Virus record (IMG/VR): IMGVR_UViG_3300001460_000115
Coordinates: 1 to 26,801 of that record
Strand: one strand, 5' to 3'
DNA from: a virus
Length of the DNA: 26,801 nt
Made by a program: the position numbers and the translations under genes. The stretch's first letter is position 1, and the number at the start of each line of letters is the position of its first letter. The notes under the pieces were generated by a model. The model searched no databases. It had not been told where the DNA came from and saw nothing but the letters and a program-made list of their open reading frames with translations. Shown here piece by piece: positions 16,818 through 24,289 of this stretch.

Positions 16818-17446
16818 GTTTTTTAGTACACCCACTTCCACCTGAAAACGTGTTTGTAAGAAAAGAATATTTGTACGATTTAGAGTACGGACATGGCGAG
16901 TTTACTCCCGGCTTATGGATATCAGTTAAATCAACTCAACATAAAGCTCTTTACTTTGAAACTTTGTTAACAGAATATGGAGCACTATACGATAAACTTC
17001 CTCTCTCAGCTTTCGTCTGGAAAACTGATCACGGCGACCTTCCTCTTGATGTTTTGCAGCTTTGGGATTGTTTTGATTATCATTTAACAGTAGTTGAAAA
17101 ACCTATTCTTTCTCGTTGTGAGTTTTTTGGCAAAGATAAAAAAATGCATGGAGGCGAGTATCTTTTTACAATTGATAATGCTCATCCTGATAAATCAATA
17201 ACTGATGTAAATTTTAGTGAACACGATCCAGAACATAAATCTTTTAATATAATACAACTAGATAACGGACAGTTTGCTGCACAACCCAATAATCGAGTTA
17301 TTTGGAACGACTCAAGTTTAACACCTAGTAAATTATTAAAACCAGATTTTAAAGTTTGTACACAGAACTATAGAGTAGAAACAGAATCAAAATGGTCTGT
17401 TGGACACACTGATGAATGGCAATACACAACCGAAGATGGAAGATAG
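16814..17446 (+). CDS. Conserved phage protein of unknown function, TTG start
   Basis: The 210-residue product starts at a TTG overlapping the previous stop (TTGA), with the sequence (M)SFLVHPLPPENVFVRKEYLYDLEYGHGEFTP. The beginning, with LEYGHGEFTPGLWISVKS and then GALYDKLPLSAFVW, is familiar from marine T4-like phages, where it carries no name. Later the GKDKKMHGGEYLFTID and NGQFAAQPNNRVIW stretches look like beta strands with turns. No transmembrane segment, signal peptide or catalytic motif is visible. The next in-frame ATG is far inside, so TTG is the only start that keeps the conserved N-terminus. Confidence 0.75.
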   Translation: MSFLVHPLPPENVFVRKEYLYDLEYGHGEFTPGLWISVKSTQHKALYFETLLTEYGALYDKLPLSAFVWKTDHGDLPLDVLQLWDCFDYHLTVVEKPILSRCEFFGKDKKMHGGEYLFTIDNAHPDKSITDVNFSEHDPEHKSFNIIQLDNGQFAAQPNNRVIWNDSSLTPSKLLKPDFKVCTQNYRVETESKWSVGHTDEWQYTTEDGR

Positions 17447-17614
17447 TATATCTCCTCTCCCCGAATACTTACTTTATTATACCATAATAATGATGTATTG
17501 TAAACAAAATAATGAGCAAATATAAAATTATATTTACGATTTAAAACAAAATTTAATTATGTACTTTTAGGGCTTTTAGTGATATAATTATACTTAATAA
17601 TGAAGGAGACCCTA
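17447..17614 (+). promoter_or_regulatory. Longest gene-free gap: two sigma70-type promoters before gene 55
   Basis: TTGTAA (17498-17503), a 17-base spacer and TATAAA (17521-17526) form a fair host-type promoter. Closer to the gene, TGATATAAT (17580-17588) is a perfect extended -10 with no clear -35; its start would be near 17595, just ahead of AAGGAG (17603-17608). A weak, all-AT hairpin, TTATTAT/ATAATAA (17474-17490), lies upstream. No late octamer is present, which fits expression of the late sigma factor before the late phase. Confidence 0.65.
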
Positions 17615-18208
17615 ATGCGTGAAAAAAGAAAAAGTATTCACTACGTTAATAATGCAGAGTTTTCACAAGCTGTTGTAGACTATGTTTACACAGTAATCAC
17701 AGCAAAAAAATCTGAAATATCAATTCCAAAGGTACCAGATTATGTAGCTCAATGTTTCTTAAGAATAGCTGAAGGATTATCGCACAAAGCAAATTTTATT
17801 CGATATACCTATCGTGAAGAAATGGTTATGGACGCAGTAGAAAATTGTTTGAAAGCTATAAACAATTACGATATTGAAGCAGCAACACGAACTGGTAAAC
17901 CAAATGCATTTGCGTATTTCACACAAATAACTTGGTATGCTTTTCTTCGTAGGATTGCAAAAGAAAAAAAACAACAAGAAATCAAAATGAAATATATTGC
18001 TAATTCTGGTGCAGAAGATTATATGATTAACGAAAATGGTGATGCTACTTCTGGTTTAGTAGCAGGTGCTTTTGTTGATACACTTAAAACTAGAATCGAT
18101 AGAATTAAGTTTGTTGATACTCAAGTAAAAGAAATTGTTAAAACTGAAAAGAAGAAAAGAAAAAAGAGAACAGCATATGCTGATTCTGATTTATCTGAGT
18201 TTTTGTAA
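17615..18208 (+). CDS. gp55: Late-transcription sigma factor gp55
   Basis: The 197-residue product (T4: 185) directs host RNA polymerase to TATAAATA late promoters. The central stretch (YREEMVMDAVENCLKAINNY, then NAFAYFTQITWYAFLRRIAKEKKQ, about residues 68-125) is the sigma region 2-like part shared by gp55 proteins. The C-terminal SDLSEFL resembles the acidic-hydrophobic tail with which gp55 binds the sliding clamp. An upstream in-frame ATG at 17600 is rejected as start because AAGGAG (17603-17608) lies behind it and six bases before the ATG at 17615. Gene 45, encoding that clamp, is in the same block. The stop overlaps the next start (TAATG). Confidence 0.93.
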   Translation: MREKRKSIHYVNNAEFSQAVVDYVYTVITAKKSEISIPKVPDYVAQCFLRIAEGLSHKANFIRYTYREEMVMDAVENCLKAINNYDIEAATRTGKPNAFAYFTQITWYAFLRRIAKEKKQQEIKMKYIANSGAEDYMINENGDATSGLVAGAFVDTLKTRIDRIKFVDTQVKEIVKTEKKKRKKRTAYADSDLSEFL

Positions 18209-18435
18209 TGACAGTCACATATATGACAAATGGATCTCCTAAGTCGTGGGATAAGAAACTACGCACTTATGAAATTACGTATCCTAGTGGACAAAAAGTA
18301 TTTTGGAAAAATATCACTGCTCGTGATTGTTTAACAAAATATGAAGGCCATAACTCTATGTACGATAATAAATGTCAACTAAGAGAGTTAGGCGGCAAAG
18401 AATTGCAATTGCAAAAGATAATGGAAGATAAATGA
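18208..18435 (+). CDS. Small conserved-position protein between genes 55 and 47
   Basis: The 75-residue product has an N-terminal half that reads as short beta strands (RTYEITYPSGQKVFWKNIT) and a helical C-terminus. I do not recognise a family. It overlaps gene 55 by one base and gene 47 by four, so it is translated with the late-transcription and recombination genes. It lacks an acidic-hydrophobic C-terminal clamp-binding tail, so it is unlikely to be the coactivator gp33. Small ORFs at this point occur in marine T4-like genomes. Confidence 0.7.
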   Translation: MTVTYMTNGSPKSWDKKLRTYEITYPSGQKVFWKNITARDCLTKYEGHNSMYDNKCQLRELGGKELQLQKIMEDK

Positions 18436-19493
18436 AAATAGCAATATTGAACGATACACACACTGGAATTCGTAATTCTTCTCAAATCTTTTTAGATAAT
18501 GCAGAAGATTTTTATGCGAATATATTCTTTCCGGAATGTGAAAAACATAACATTACTCAGATTGTGCACTTAGGTGATTATTATGACAATCGTAAAGTAG
18601 TAAATATAAAAGCTTTAAATCATAATCGTAAACATTTCTTAAATGAAATGCGTAAACGTGGTATGTCTATGGATATTATTCCAGGTAACCATGACACTTA
18701 TTTTAAGAATACAAACGACATGAATAGTTTAAAAGAACTATTAGGTCACTTCATGAACGAAGTGAACATTGTTATGGAACCAACTGTAATGAATTATGGT
18801 TCATTAAAAATGGCTATGTTACCATGGATATGTTCTGATAATTATGAAAAATCTATGGATTTTATTAATAATTGTAAAGCTGATTGGCTAGCAAGTCATT
18901 TAGAACTTGGTGGTTTTGAAATGATGAGAGGCGTAGAAAATACTCATGGTATGAGCGCTGAATTATTTAAAAAGTTTGAATTAGTTTTAACTGGTCATTA
19001 TCACGTATCATCGAGAAAAGATAATATCTGGTACTTAGGTTCTCAAATGGAATTTTTTTGGTCAGATGCGCATGATCCTAAATTCTTTTCTATTGTTGAT
19101 ACAGAAACTCGTAATGTTGAACGTATTAGAAATCCATATACTCTATTTCATAAAGTATTATATAATGATAAAGAAACAGATTATAATGATTACGACGTAA
19201 AACAGTTAACAGGTAAATTTGTTAAAGTGGTAGTTGTTGATCGATCTGATACTTTTCTGTTTGATAGGTTTATTGATAGAATCCAATCACAAGACATTTA
19301 TGATTTAAAAATATCAGAAAATTTTAATGAATTTATTGGTGAAAATGTTGAAGATGAAGGATTACAAATCGACGATACTCCACGTTTAATGGATGATTAT
19401 GTTGACGGTGTTGACACTGATCTTGATAAAGACAAGATCAAAGTAATGATGAGAGACCTGATGACTCAGGCCCAAGCTTTAGAAATAGTATGA
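18432..19493 (+). CDS. gp47: Mre11-like recombination nuclease subunit gp47
   Basis: The 353-residue product (T4: 339) is a calcineurin-type metallophosphoesterase. Metal ligands are visible in order: D8 and H10 (NDTHTG), D49 (GDYYD), N86-H87 (PGNHD), and H189/H191 (TGHYH). With gp46 it resects DNA ends, feeding recombination-dependent replication and host DNA degradation. The ATG overlaps the previous TGA, and the gene 46 start overlaps its own stop (ATGA), which should balance the amounts of the two subunits. Confidence 0.96.
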   Translation: MKIAILNDTHTGIRNSSQIFLDNAEDFYANIFFPECEKHNITQIVHLGDYYDNRKVVNIKALNHNRKHFLNEMRKRGMSMDIIPGNHDTYFKNTNDMNSLKELLGHFMNEVNIVMEPTVMNYGSLKMAMLPWICSDNYEKSMDFINNCKADWLASHLELGGFEMMRGVENTHGMSAELFKKFELVLTGHYHVSSRKDNIWYLGSQMEFFWSDAHDPKFFSIVDTETRNVERIRNPYTLFHKVLYNDKETDYNDYDVKQLTGKFVKVVVVDRSDTFLFDRFIDRIQSQDIYDLKISENFNEFIGENVEDEGLQIDDTPRLMDDYVDGVDTDLDKDKIKVMMRDLMTQAQALEIV

Positions 19494-21199
19494 TAAAATT
19501 CTTAAATATAAAATATAAAAACTTTCTATCAACCGGCAATAATTTTACTGAGATAGATTTTACACGACACAAAACTACGTTAATTGTTGGTCAAAATGGT
19601 GCTGGTAAATCAACTGTTCTAGATGCTTTATCTTTTGGTTTATTTGGCAAAGCGCATCGAAAGATTGGTAAGTTACAACTCATAAATTCAATAAACGGTA
19701 AAGGTAGCTTAGTTGAAGTTGAATTTACAGCTGGCACTGCGCACTTTAAAATAAAACGTGGTGATAGGCCAGTTATATTTGAAATTTACAAAAATGGTGA
19801 AATGATTAATCAATCATCGCACTCAAAAGAATATCAACGTATATTAGAACAAAACATTCTTAAACTCAATCATAAATCATTTCATCAAGTTGTAGTACTA
19901 GGTTCATCTAACTTTGTACCTTTTATGCAACTGAATGCACATGCTCGTAGATCAGTTATTGAAGACTTACTTGATATTGGTGTATTTTCGAGAATGAACC
20001 AATTACTAAAAGAAGAAACTAGTGCTTTAAGAGAAAATATAAAAGACATAAATTATCAAATTGATCTTACAAAAAATAAAGTTGAAACTCAAAAAAAATA
20101 TATAGGTGATGTTTCGATTTTAACTGAAGAAAATAAGAAAAATTATGAATCTAGAATATCTGCATCGCAGAGTACTATCGATCAATTACAGGCTGAAAAT
20201 AGTGAACTTAGCGTAGGACTTGCTGAATCGGTGTCTGAATCTGAACAAAATTTACGATCGTTGCAAGATAAGAGACAAGGTTTAATGCTTAAAAGTCAAG
20301 ACAGGCGTACACATATTAGTAACTTAGAAGAACGCGTAAACTTTTTTAAGCAGAATGACGAATGTCCTGTGTGTGATCAATCTATTTCAGATAGCCATAA
20401 ATCTGAGATTTTGCTTACAACAGAAGAAGATCGCGATAAAGGTAAATCAGATCTTAAAAAAATAGGTGTTGAAGGCCAAGGAGTAGAATTAAGAATTACA
20501 GAACAGACTAGTGTACTTTCAACGCTTCGAGATAAAGTACATAAACTGACTTCTAACTCACAAGAGATATCGCGTATTCAAAAAGATATATCTGATAACC
20601 AAAAGTTTTTAGAAAAAGATGTGTCTGCTGATCTTAATAAAGCAAATAAAGACCTAACATCAATTAAAGAAGAATTACAAGATCAACATGATTCTAAGAT
20701 TAAATTAAACGAAGAATACTCTTACAAACTAGCAATTGCAGAGATGTTAAAAGATACTGGTATAAAAACTAAAATTATTAAGCAATATTTGCCAGTGATG
20801 AATCAGTTAATAAATAAGTATTTGCAAATTCTAGATTTTTACGCTAACTTTAATTTAAACGAAGAATTCGTAGAAACAATTAAGTCTCGACACAGAGATG
20901 AATTTACATATGATTCATTTTCTGAGGGAGAGAAACAAAGAATCGATTTGGCTTTACTATTTACGTGGAGGCAAATTGCTAAGATGAAGAACTCGGTTTC
21001 AACTAATTTATTATTATTAGATGAAACTTTCGATTCTTCTCTTGATCACGATGGTGTAGATAATTTAATTAAGATTCTCTATACTTTAGGCAACGACACG
21101 AACGTGTTTATTATATCACATAAAGGCGAAATACTTGACGGTAGGTTTGAAAACAAAATTGAATTCATTAAAGAAAAGAATTTTTCAAAAATCAAATAA
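19490..21199 (+). CDS. gp46: Rad50-like recombination nuclease subunit gp46
   Basis: The 569-residue product (T4: 560) is an SMC-type ABC ATPase. Walker A GQNGAGKST is at residues 34-42. A coiled coil with the zinc hook CPVC at 292-295 occupies the middle. The ABC signature SEGEKQR begins at 478, and Walker B LLLLDE ends at D511-E512. It partners gp47 in end processing. It is the last gene of this transcript segment before a new promoter and gene 45. Confidence 0.97.
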   Translation: MIKFLNIKYKNFLSTGNNFTEIDFTRHKTTLIVGQNGAGKSTVLDALSFGLFGKAHRKIGKLQLINSINGKGSLVEVEFTAGTAHFKIKRGDRPVIFEIYKNGEMINQSSHSKEYQRILEQNILKLNHKSFHQVVVLGSSNFVPFMQLNAHARRSVIEDLLDIGVFSRMNQLLKEETSALRENIKDINYQIDLTKNKVETQKKYIGDVSILTEENKKNYESRISASQSTIDQLQAENSELSVGLAESVSESEQNLRSLQDKRQGLMLKSQDRRTHISNLEERVNFFKQNDECPVCDQSISDSHKSEILLTTEEDRDKGKSDLKKIGVEGQGVELRITEQTSVLSTLRDKVHKLTSNSQEISRIQKDISDNQKFLEKDVSADLNKANKDLTSIKEELQDQHDSKIKLNEEYSYKLAIAEMLKDTGIKTKIIKQYLPVMNQLINKYLQILDFYANFNLNEEFVETIKSRHRDEFTYDSFSEGEKQRIDLALLFTWRQIAKMKNSVSTNLLLLDETFDSSLDHDGVDNLIKILYTLGNDTNVFIISHKGEILDGRFENKIEFIKEKNFSKIK

Positions 21200-21203
21200 A
21201 AGG

Positions 21204-21232
21204 TTTACAAATTGTCAAAAACGTGTTATAAT
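21204..21232 (+). promoter_or_regulatory. Strong sigma70-type promoter for the clamp gene
   Basis: TTTACA (21204-21209), an exact 17-base spacer and TATAAT (21227-21232), preceded by TG to give an extended -10 (TGTTATAAT), make the best bacterial-type promoter in the window. The start would be near 21239, ahead of AGAGGT and the gene 45 ATG at 21265. Confidence 0.82.
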
Positions 21233-21264
21233 ATACATATTAAATAATTAAAAAGAGGTATATA

Positions 21265-21942
21265 ATGGAACTCAGCGAAAATACTCTTAATGTCCTAAAA
21301 AACTTTAGCGGCATTAATCCTAACATGATGATTCGATCAGGGAATACTATTAAAACTATTAGTGAAGCAAGAACGGTACTATCAACTGCAGTAGTTGACG
21401 CCGACTTTCCTAAAGATTTTGGTATCTATGATTTGAATGAATTCATGGGCGTCCTTCAATTAGTTGACACACCTAATCTTAAATTCGAAGATGATTACGT
21501 GATTGTTAACGATTCAACTGGACGTTCGAAGGTTAAATACTTCTATTCATCAGAAGAAACTTTAACAACACCGCAAAAAGATATCACAATGCCAGATGCA
21601 AATGTGAAATTCAAACTAGACAATGAAACTTTAAGTAAACTCAAACGAGCTGCTTCAGCTTTAGGTCATACTGAAATTTCTATTTCTGGTAAAGATGGCG
21701 TACTCAGTCTTTCTGTGGTTGATTCTAAAAACAAAACATCTAACGTATTCTCTATCGACGTAAGTGGTGAATTTGATAATGATGTAGCGTTTAACTTTAT
21801 ATTGAGTACAAATAACTTGAAAATTCTACCAGGCGATTACGAAATAGAAATTTCATCTAAACTAATCTCGCAATTCAAACATACTAGTCTAGACGTAAAG
21901 TATTGGATTGCACTTGAAAAAACATCTACATTCGGAGTGTAA
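21265..21942 (+). CDS. gp45: Sliding clamp gp45
   Basis: The 225-residue product (T4: 228) is the trimeric PCNA-type processivity clamp. It tethers the DNA polymerase and, uniquely in T4-like phages, activates late transcription by contacting gp55. The typical start (ELSENTLNVLKNFSGINPNMM) and the DFPKDFGIYDLNEFMG stretch around residues 48-63 identify it. It has its own promoter and a good AGAGGT ribosome-binding site. A terminator lies two genes downstream, before the loader gene 44. Confidence 0.95.
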   Translation: MELSENTLNVLKNFSGINPNMMIRSGNTIKTISEARTVLSTAVVDADFPKDFGIYDLNEFMGVLQLVDTPNLKFEDDYVIVNDSTGRSKVKYFYSSEETLTTPQKDITMPDANVKFKLDNETLSKLKRAASALGHTEISISGKDGVLSLSVVDSKNKTSNVFSIDVSGEFDNDVAFNFILSTNNLKILPGDYEIEISSKLISQFKHTSLDVKYWIALEKTSTFGV

Positions 21943-21947
21943 AAAAA

Positions 21948-22169
21948 ATGTCGACAGAAACCGCTACCCAACTACGTGAAGTATCAAACAGAACAGCTCG
22001 TTCAATGATTGCTGTTATTGATGCAATGACTCAACGTGGTGCAATTAAAGGTGAAGAACTATCAACTATCGGTGGTCTTCGCGATCAAGCAATTCAGATT
22101 ATTCAGTTGTGTGAACAAGCTGAGCAAGAGCAAGCAATGGAAGACGCTGAAAAAGAATCTGATGGATAA
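21948..22169 (+). CDS. Small helical protein between genes 45 and 44
   Basis: The 73-residue product is almost entirely helical and ends in an acidic tail (EQEQAMEDAEKESDG). The middle QRGAIKGEELSTIGGLRDQ is the kind of stretch seen in unnamed proteins at this position in cyanophages (from memory). GGAG inside the end of gene 45 serves as Shine-Dalgarno. No function is known to me. It is not RpbA, which is longer and precedes 45 in T4. Confidence 0.75.
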   Translation: MSTETATQLREVSNRTARSMIAVIDAMTQRGAIKGEELSTIGGLRDQAIQIIQLCEQAEQEQAMEDAEKESDG

Positions 22170-22195
22170 TAAGATTAGTCGCTTAATAGACTCGC

Positions 22196-22223
22196 GGGGA
22201 GTCATGGTTAACTCCCCACTTTT
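22196..22223 (+). terminator. Intrinsic terminator between the gene 45 unit and gene 44
   Basis: GGGGAGT (22196-22202) pairs with ACTCCCC (22211-22217) around an eight-base loop and is followed by ACTTTTATT. The GC-rich stem and T tract fit an intrinsic terminator that would be partly read through, since no clear promoter is seen before gene 44. Confidence 0.72.
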
Positions 22224-22247
22224 ATTATTATATTATGGAGAACGTGA

Positions 22248-23162
22248 ATGTCAAAAGATTTCTTATGGGTTGAACTATATCGCCCAAAAACAGTTGCAGA
22301 CTGTATACTGCCAAGCGCCTTAACTGATACATTTGAAAAGATTGTAAAGTCTGGTGAAGTACCAAATATGTTATTTACTGGTACAGCTGGCACTGGTAAA
22401 ACTACTGTAGCAAAAGCAATATGTAATCAATTAGGTCTTGACTGGATTATGATTAATGGTTCAGAAGACGGCAATATTGATACATTACGTGGAAAGATAA
22501 AACAATTCGCATCTAGCGTTTCTTTATCAGGTGGTCTTAAAGTTGTAATACTTGATGAAGCTGATTATCTAAATCCACAATCAACACAACCAGCTCTTCG
22601 TGGTTTCATCGAAGAATTTTCAAGCACATGTCGATTTATTCTAACTTGTAATTTCAAGAATAGAGTTATTGAACCATTACATTCTCGTTGTGGTGTGTAC
22701 AATTTTAACACTTCTAAGAAAGATATGGCTGAACTATGCAAAAGATTCATGATAAGATGCCAAACAATCTTAGCTGAAGAAAATATTGAATACAGCGATA
22801 AAGCGCTAGCTAATATTATTATGAAACACGCGCCTGATTGGCGTAGAGTTCTTAATGAATTACAACGTGGTGAATCATCAGACGTATCTGAAACCAAAAA
22901 CTTTGATGATCTTTTTGTACATTTGAAAAGTAAAGACTTTAAGAAAATGCGTACATGGGTTGTTAACAATATAGATACTGATGTAGCAGCAATATTTCGT
23001 GGTCTATATGATCGTATGTCTGAGCACGTTGAACCACAATCTATACCACAGCTTGTTTTAATTCTCGCAGACTATCAATATAAAAATGCATTTGTAGCTG
23101 ATCATGAATTAAACGTAGTAGCTTGTTTAACGGAGGTAATGGCAAATGTCAAATTCAATTAA
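22248..23162 (+). CDS. gp44: Clamp-loader ATPase large subunit gp44
   Basis: The 304-residue product (T4: 319) is an AAA+ ATPase that opens gp45 and places it on DNA, as a gp44(4):gp62(1) complex. Walker A GTAGTGKT spans 45-52, Walker B with the DEAD box is at 103-106, and the SRC arginine-finger motif is at 146-148. GGAGAA precedes the ATG. The 3' end overlaps the glutaredoxin gene by 17 bases. Confidence 0.96.
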   Translation: MSKDFLWVELYRPKTVADCILPSALTDTFEKIVKSGEVPNMLFTGTAGTGKTTVAKAICNQLGLDWIMINGSEDGNIDTLRGKIKQFASSVSLSGGLKVVILDEADYLNPQSTQPALRGFIEEFSSTCRFILTCNFKNRVIEPLHSRCGVYNFNTSKKDMAELCKRFMIRCQTILAEENIEYSDKALANIIMKHAPDWRRVLNELQRGESSDVSETKNFDDLFVHLKSKDFKKMRTWVVNNIDTDVAAIFRGLYDRMSEHVEPQSIPQLVLILADYQYKNAFVADHELNVVACLTEVMANVKFN

Positions 23163-23433
23163 ATTAACACTATATACTCAATACAGCTGTAATTATTGCG
23201 ATCATATGAAAATGGATCTAGATAAATGGGGTTATAACTATAACGTCATTAATATTATGGAAGATACTAAAGCAAAAGAGTTTATGAGAAGTAAAGGCCA
23301 CAAAACAGTTCCTCAGCTATATTGGAATAAAACTCATCTGAATACAGTAAGCACAATAGCGTTTACTAAAGAAATACTTGAAACTAATTTAGATTTAGAT
23401 AATTACACTGGTGGTGTGGAGATGTGGAAATGA
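23146..23433 (+). CDS. Glutaredoxin-like thiol-disulfide protein
   Basis: The 95-residue product has a thioredoxin-fold pattern: strand IKLTLYTQ, redox motif CNYC at residues 15-18, and the cis-proline motif TVPQLYW with P56. Glutaredoxins of T4-like phages (T4 NrdC) give electrons to ribonucleotide reductase. No reductase gene is in this window, so that partner is inferred. CNYC in place of the usual CPYC may change its redox potential. It overlaps genes 44 and 62 on either side; AACGGAGGTAA inside gene 44 is its strong ribosome-binding site. Confidence 0.85.
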   Translation: MSNSIKLTLYTQYSCNYCDHMKMDLDKWGYNYNVINIMEDTKAKEFMRSKGHKTVPQLYWNKTHLNTVSTIAFTKEILETNLDLDNYTGGVEMWK

Positions 23434-23807
23434 ATCCATTCGTATACGTAAATGAAATAACAAATGGTAAAAAAAATATTATGGTTGATGATATCGCTGA
23501 AAAAGCATACAATCCATTTATGGTAAATCGCGGTCTTTCGTATTTTCATGACACAGTTTTAATGGCAAATGAAATGAACCGCTATCATCACATTGACAAA
23601 CGTTTACAATTCGATTTTCTTATAAATATCATTAGAAAGAAAAAACGTTTCTCTAAATGGTTAAAACCAGAAGAAAACGCAGAGATTGAAGTGATTAAGG
23701 AATATTATAGTTATAGCAATGAAAAAGCAAAACAAATCCACTCCCTTCTGTCTGCTGATCAGATTAATGAATTAAAGAAGAAGGTATATCGAGGTGGAAA
23801 AAGATAA
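23430..23807 (+). CDS. gp62: Clamp-loader small subunit gp62
   Basis: The 125-residue product matches the short gp62 of marine T4-like phages (T4: 187). Conserved stretches are YNPFMVNRGLSYFHDTVL near residues 30-47, then LQFDFLINIIRKKKRFSKW. It completes the clamp loader with gp44. I place the start at the ATG at 23430, which overlaps the glutaredoxin stop (ATGA) and lies eight bases after GGAG (23418-23421). A GTG at 23424 would add two residues and is less well placed. The gene contains an exact late octamer at 23621-23628. Confidence 0.9.
   Translation: MNPFVYVNEITNGKKNIMVDDIAEKAYNPFMVNRGLSYFHDTVLMANEMNRYHHIDKRLQFDFLINIIRKKKRFSKWLKPEENAEIEVIKEYYSYSNEKAKQIHSLLSADQINELKKKVYRGGKR
23621..23628 (+). 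promoter_or_regulatory. Possible internal late promoter inside gene 62
   Basis: An exact TATAAATA lies within the coding region (reading TCT TAT AAA TAT C). It could add late transcripts of regA and hsp20, which have no late octamer of their own directly upstream. A chance match in AT-rich coding sequence is quite possible. Confidence 0.35.
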
Positions 23808-24207
23808 CAACATTGTCGAATGGACGACTTCATCTATGTTAGAAGTTGTTTTAGACGAACCTGACGATTTTCTCAAAGTGAGAGAAACATTAACTCGCAT
23901 AGGTGTAGCATCAAGAAAAGACAATACGCTCTTTCAATCATGCCATATTCTGCATAAACAAGGGCGATACTTTATCGTGCATTTTAAAGAGCTCTTTTTA
24001 CTCGATGGTAAGAAGTCTAATTTAGAAGAAAATGATATTGCTCGACGTAACACAATAGCTACTCTTATGAGCGATTGGGGATTACTGTCAATGGAAGACA
24101 GAAATCAAGCTCAACCATTAGCACCATTAAGACAAATTAAAATCATTCCCTTTAAAGAAAAAAATAATTGGATATTACAACCAAAATATAATATTGGGAA
24201 TAAGTAA
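23794..24207 (+). CDS. regA: Translational repressor RegA
   Basis: The 137-residue product matches T4 RegA (122) along its length: PDDFLKVRETLTRIGVAS, QSCHILHKQGRYFIVHFKE and the terminal PKYNIGN. RegA binds start regions of many early mRNAs, including its own and genes 44/45/62 in T4, and blocks their translation late in infection. The best start is a GTG at 23794, adding a 14-residue N-terminus before the Met that corresponds to T4 residue 1. No Shine-Dalgarno precedes that inner ATG (23836), while AAGAAGG lies before the GTG. The order 62-regA is as in T4, but the DNA polymerase gene does not follow. Confidence 0.93.
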   Translation: MEKDNNIVEWTTSSMLEVVLDEPDDFLKVRETLTRIGVASRKDNTLFQSCHILHKQGRYFIVHFKELFLLDGKKSNLEENDIARRNTIATLMSDWGLLSMEDRNQAQPLAPLRQIKIIPFKEKNNWILQPKYNIGNK

Positions 24208-24255
24208 TACGAGTCAAATCGTATATATAGTAATGAACGCCGCATTAGCGGGTTC
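24207..24255 (+). promoter_or_regulatory. Two RNA hairpins in the leader before hsp20
   Basis: The 82-base gap after regA contains ATACGA/TCGTAT (24207-24212 with 24219-24224). Next comes a GC-rich stem, GAAC-g-CCGC / GCGG-GTTC (24235-24255), with an ATTA loop and one bulged base. No T run follows, so a terminator is unlikely. A thermosensor, protein-binding site or processing signal is possible. The Shine-Dalgarno AGGAGG is 26 bases further on and not occluded by these stems. Confidence 0.5.
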
Positions 24256-24289
24256 ATACAATAACCTTGCTAGTCAATAGGAGGCACAT

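Noticed and set aside
17555-17580. MotA-box middle promoter before gene 55
   Set aside because: Only loose CTTTTA matches occur near -30, no convincing TGCTT core, so I keep the extended -10 reading.
17600-17614. Upstream ATG as start of gene 55
   Set aside because: The AAGGAG ribosome-binding site lies within those codons and is ideally placed for the ATG at 17615.
18208-18435. Coactivator gp33 as identity of the 75-residue protein
   Set aside because: It lacks the C-terminal acidic-hydrophobic clamp-binding tail and is too short and strand-rich.
22565-22969. 134-codon open frame on the - strand opposite gene 44
   Set aside because: Gene 44 is certain in this stretch by its AAA+ motifs. 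The antisense frame has no recognisable domain or start signal.
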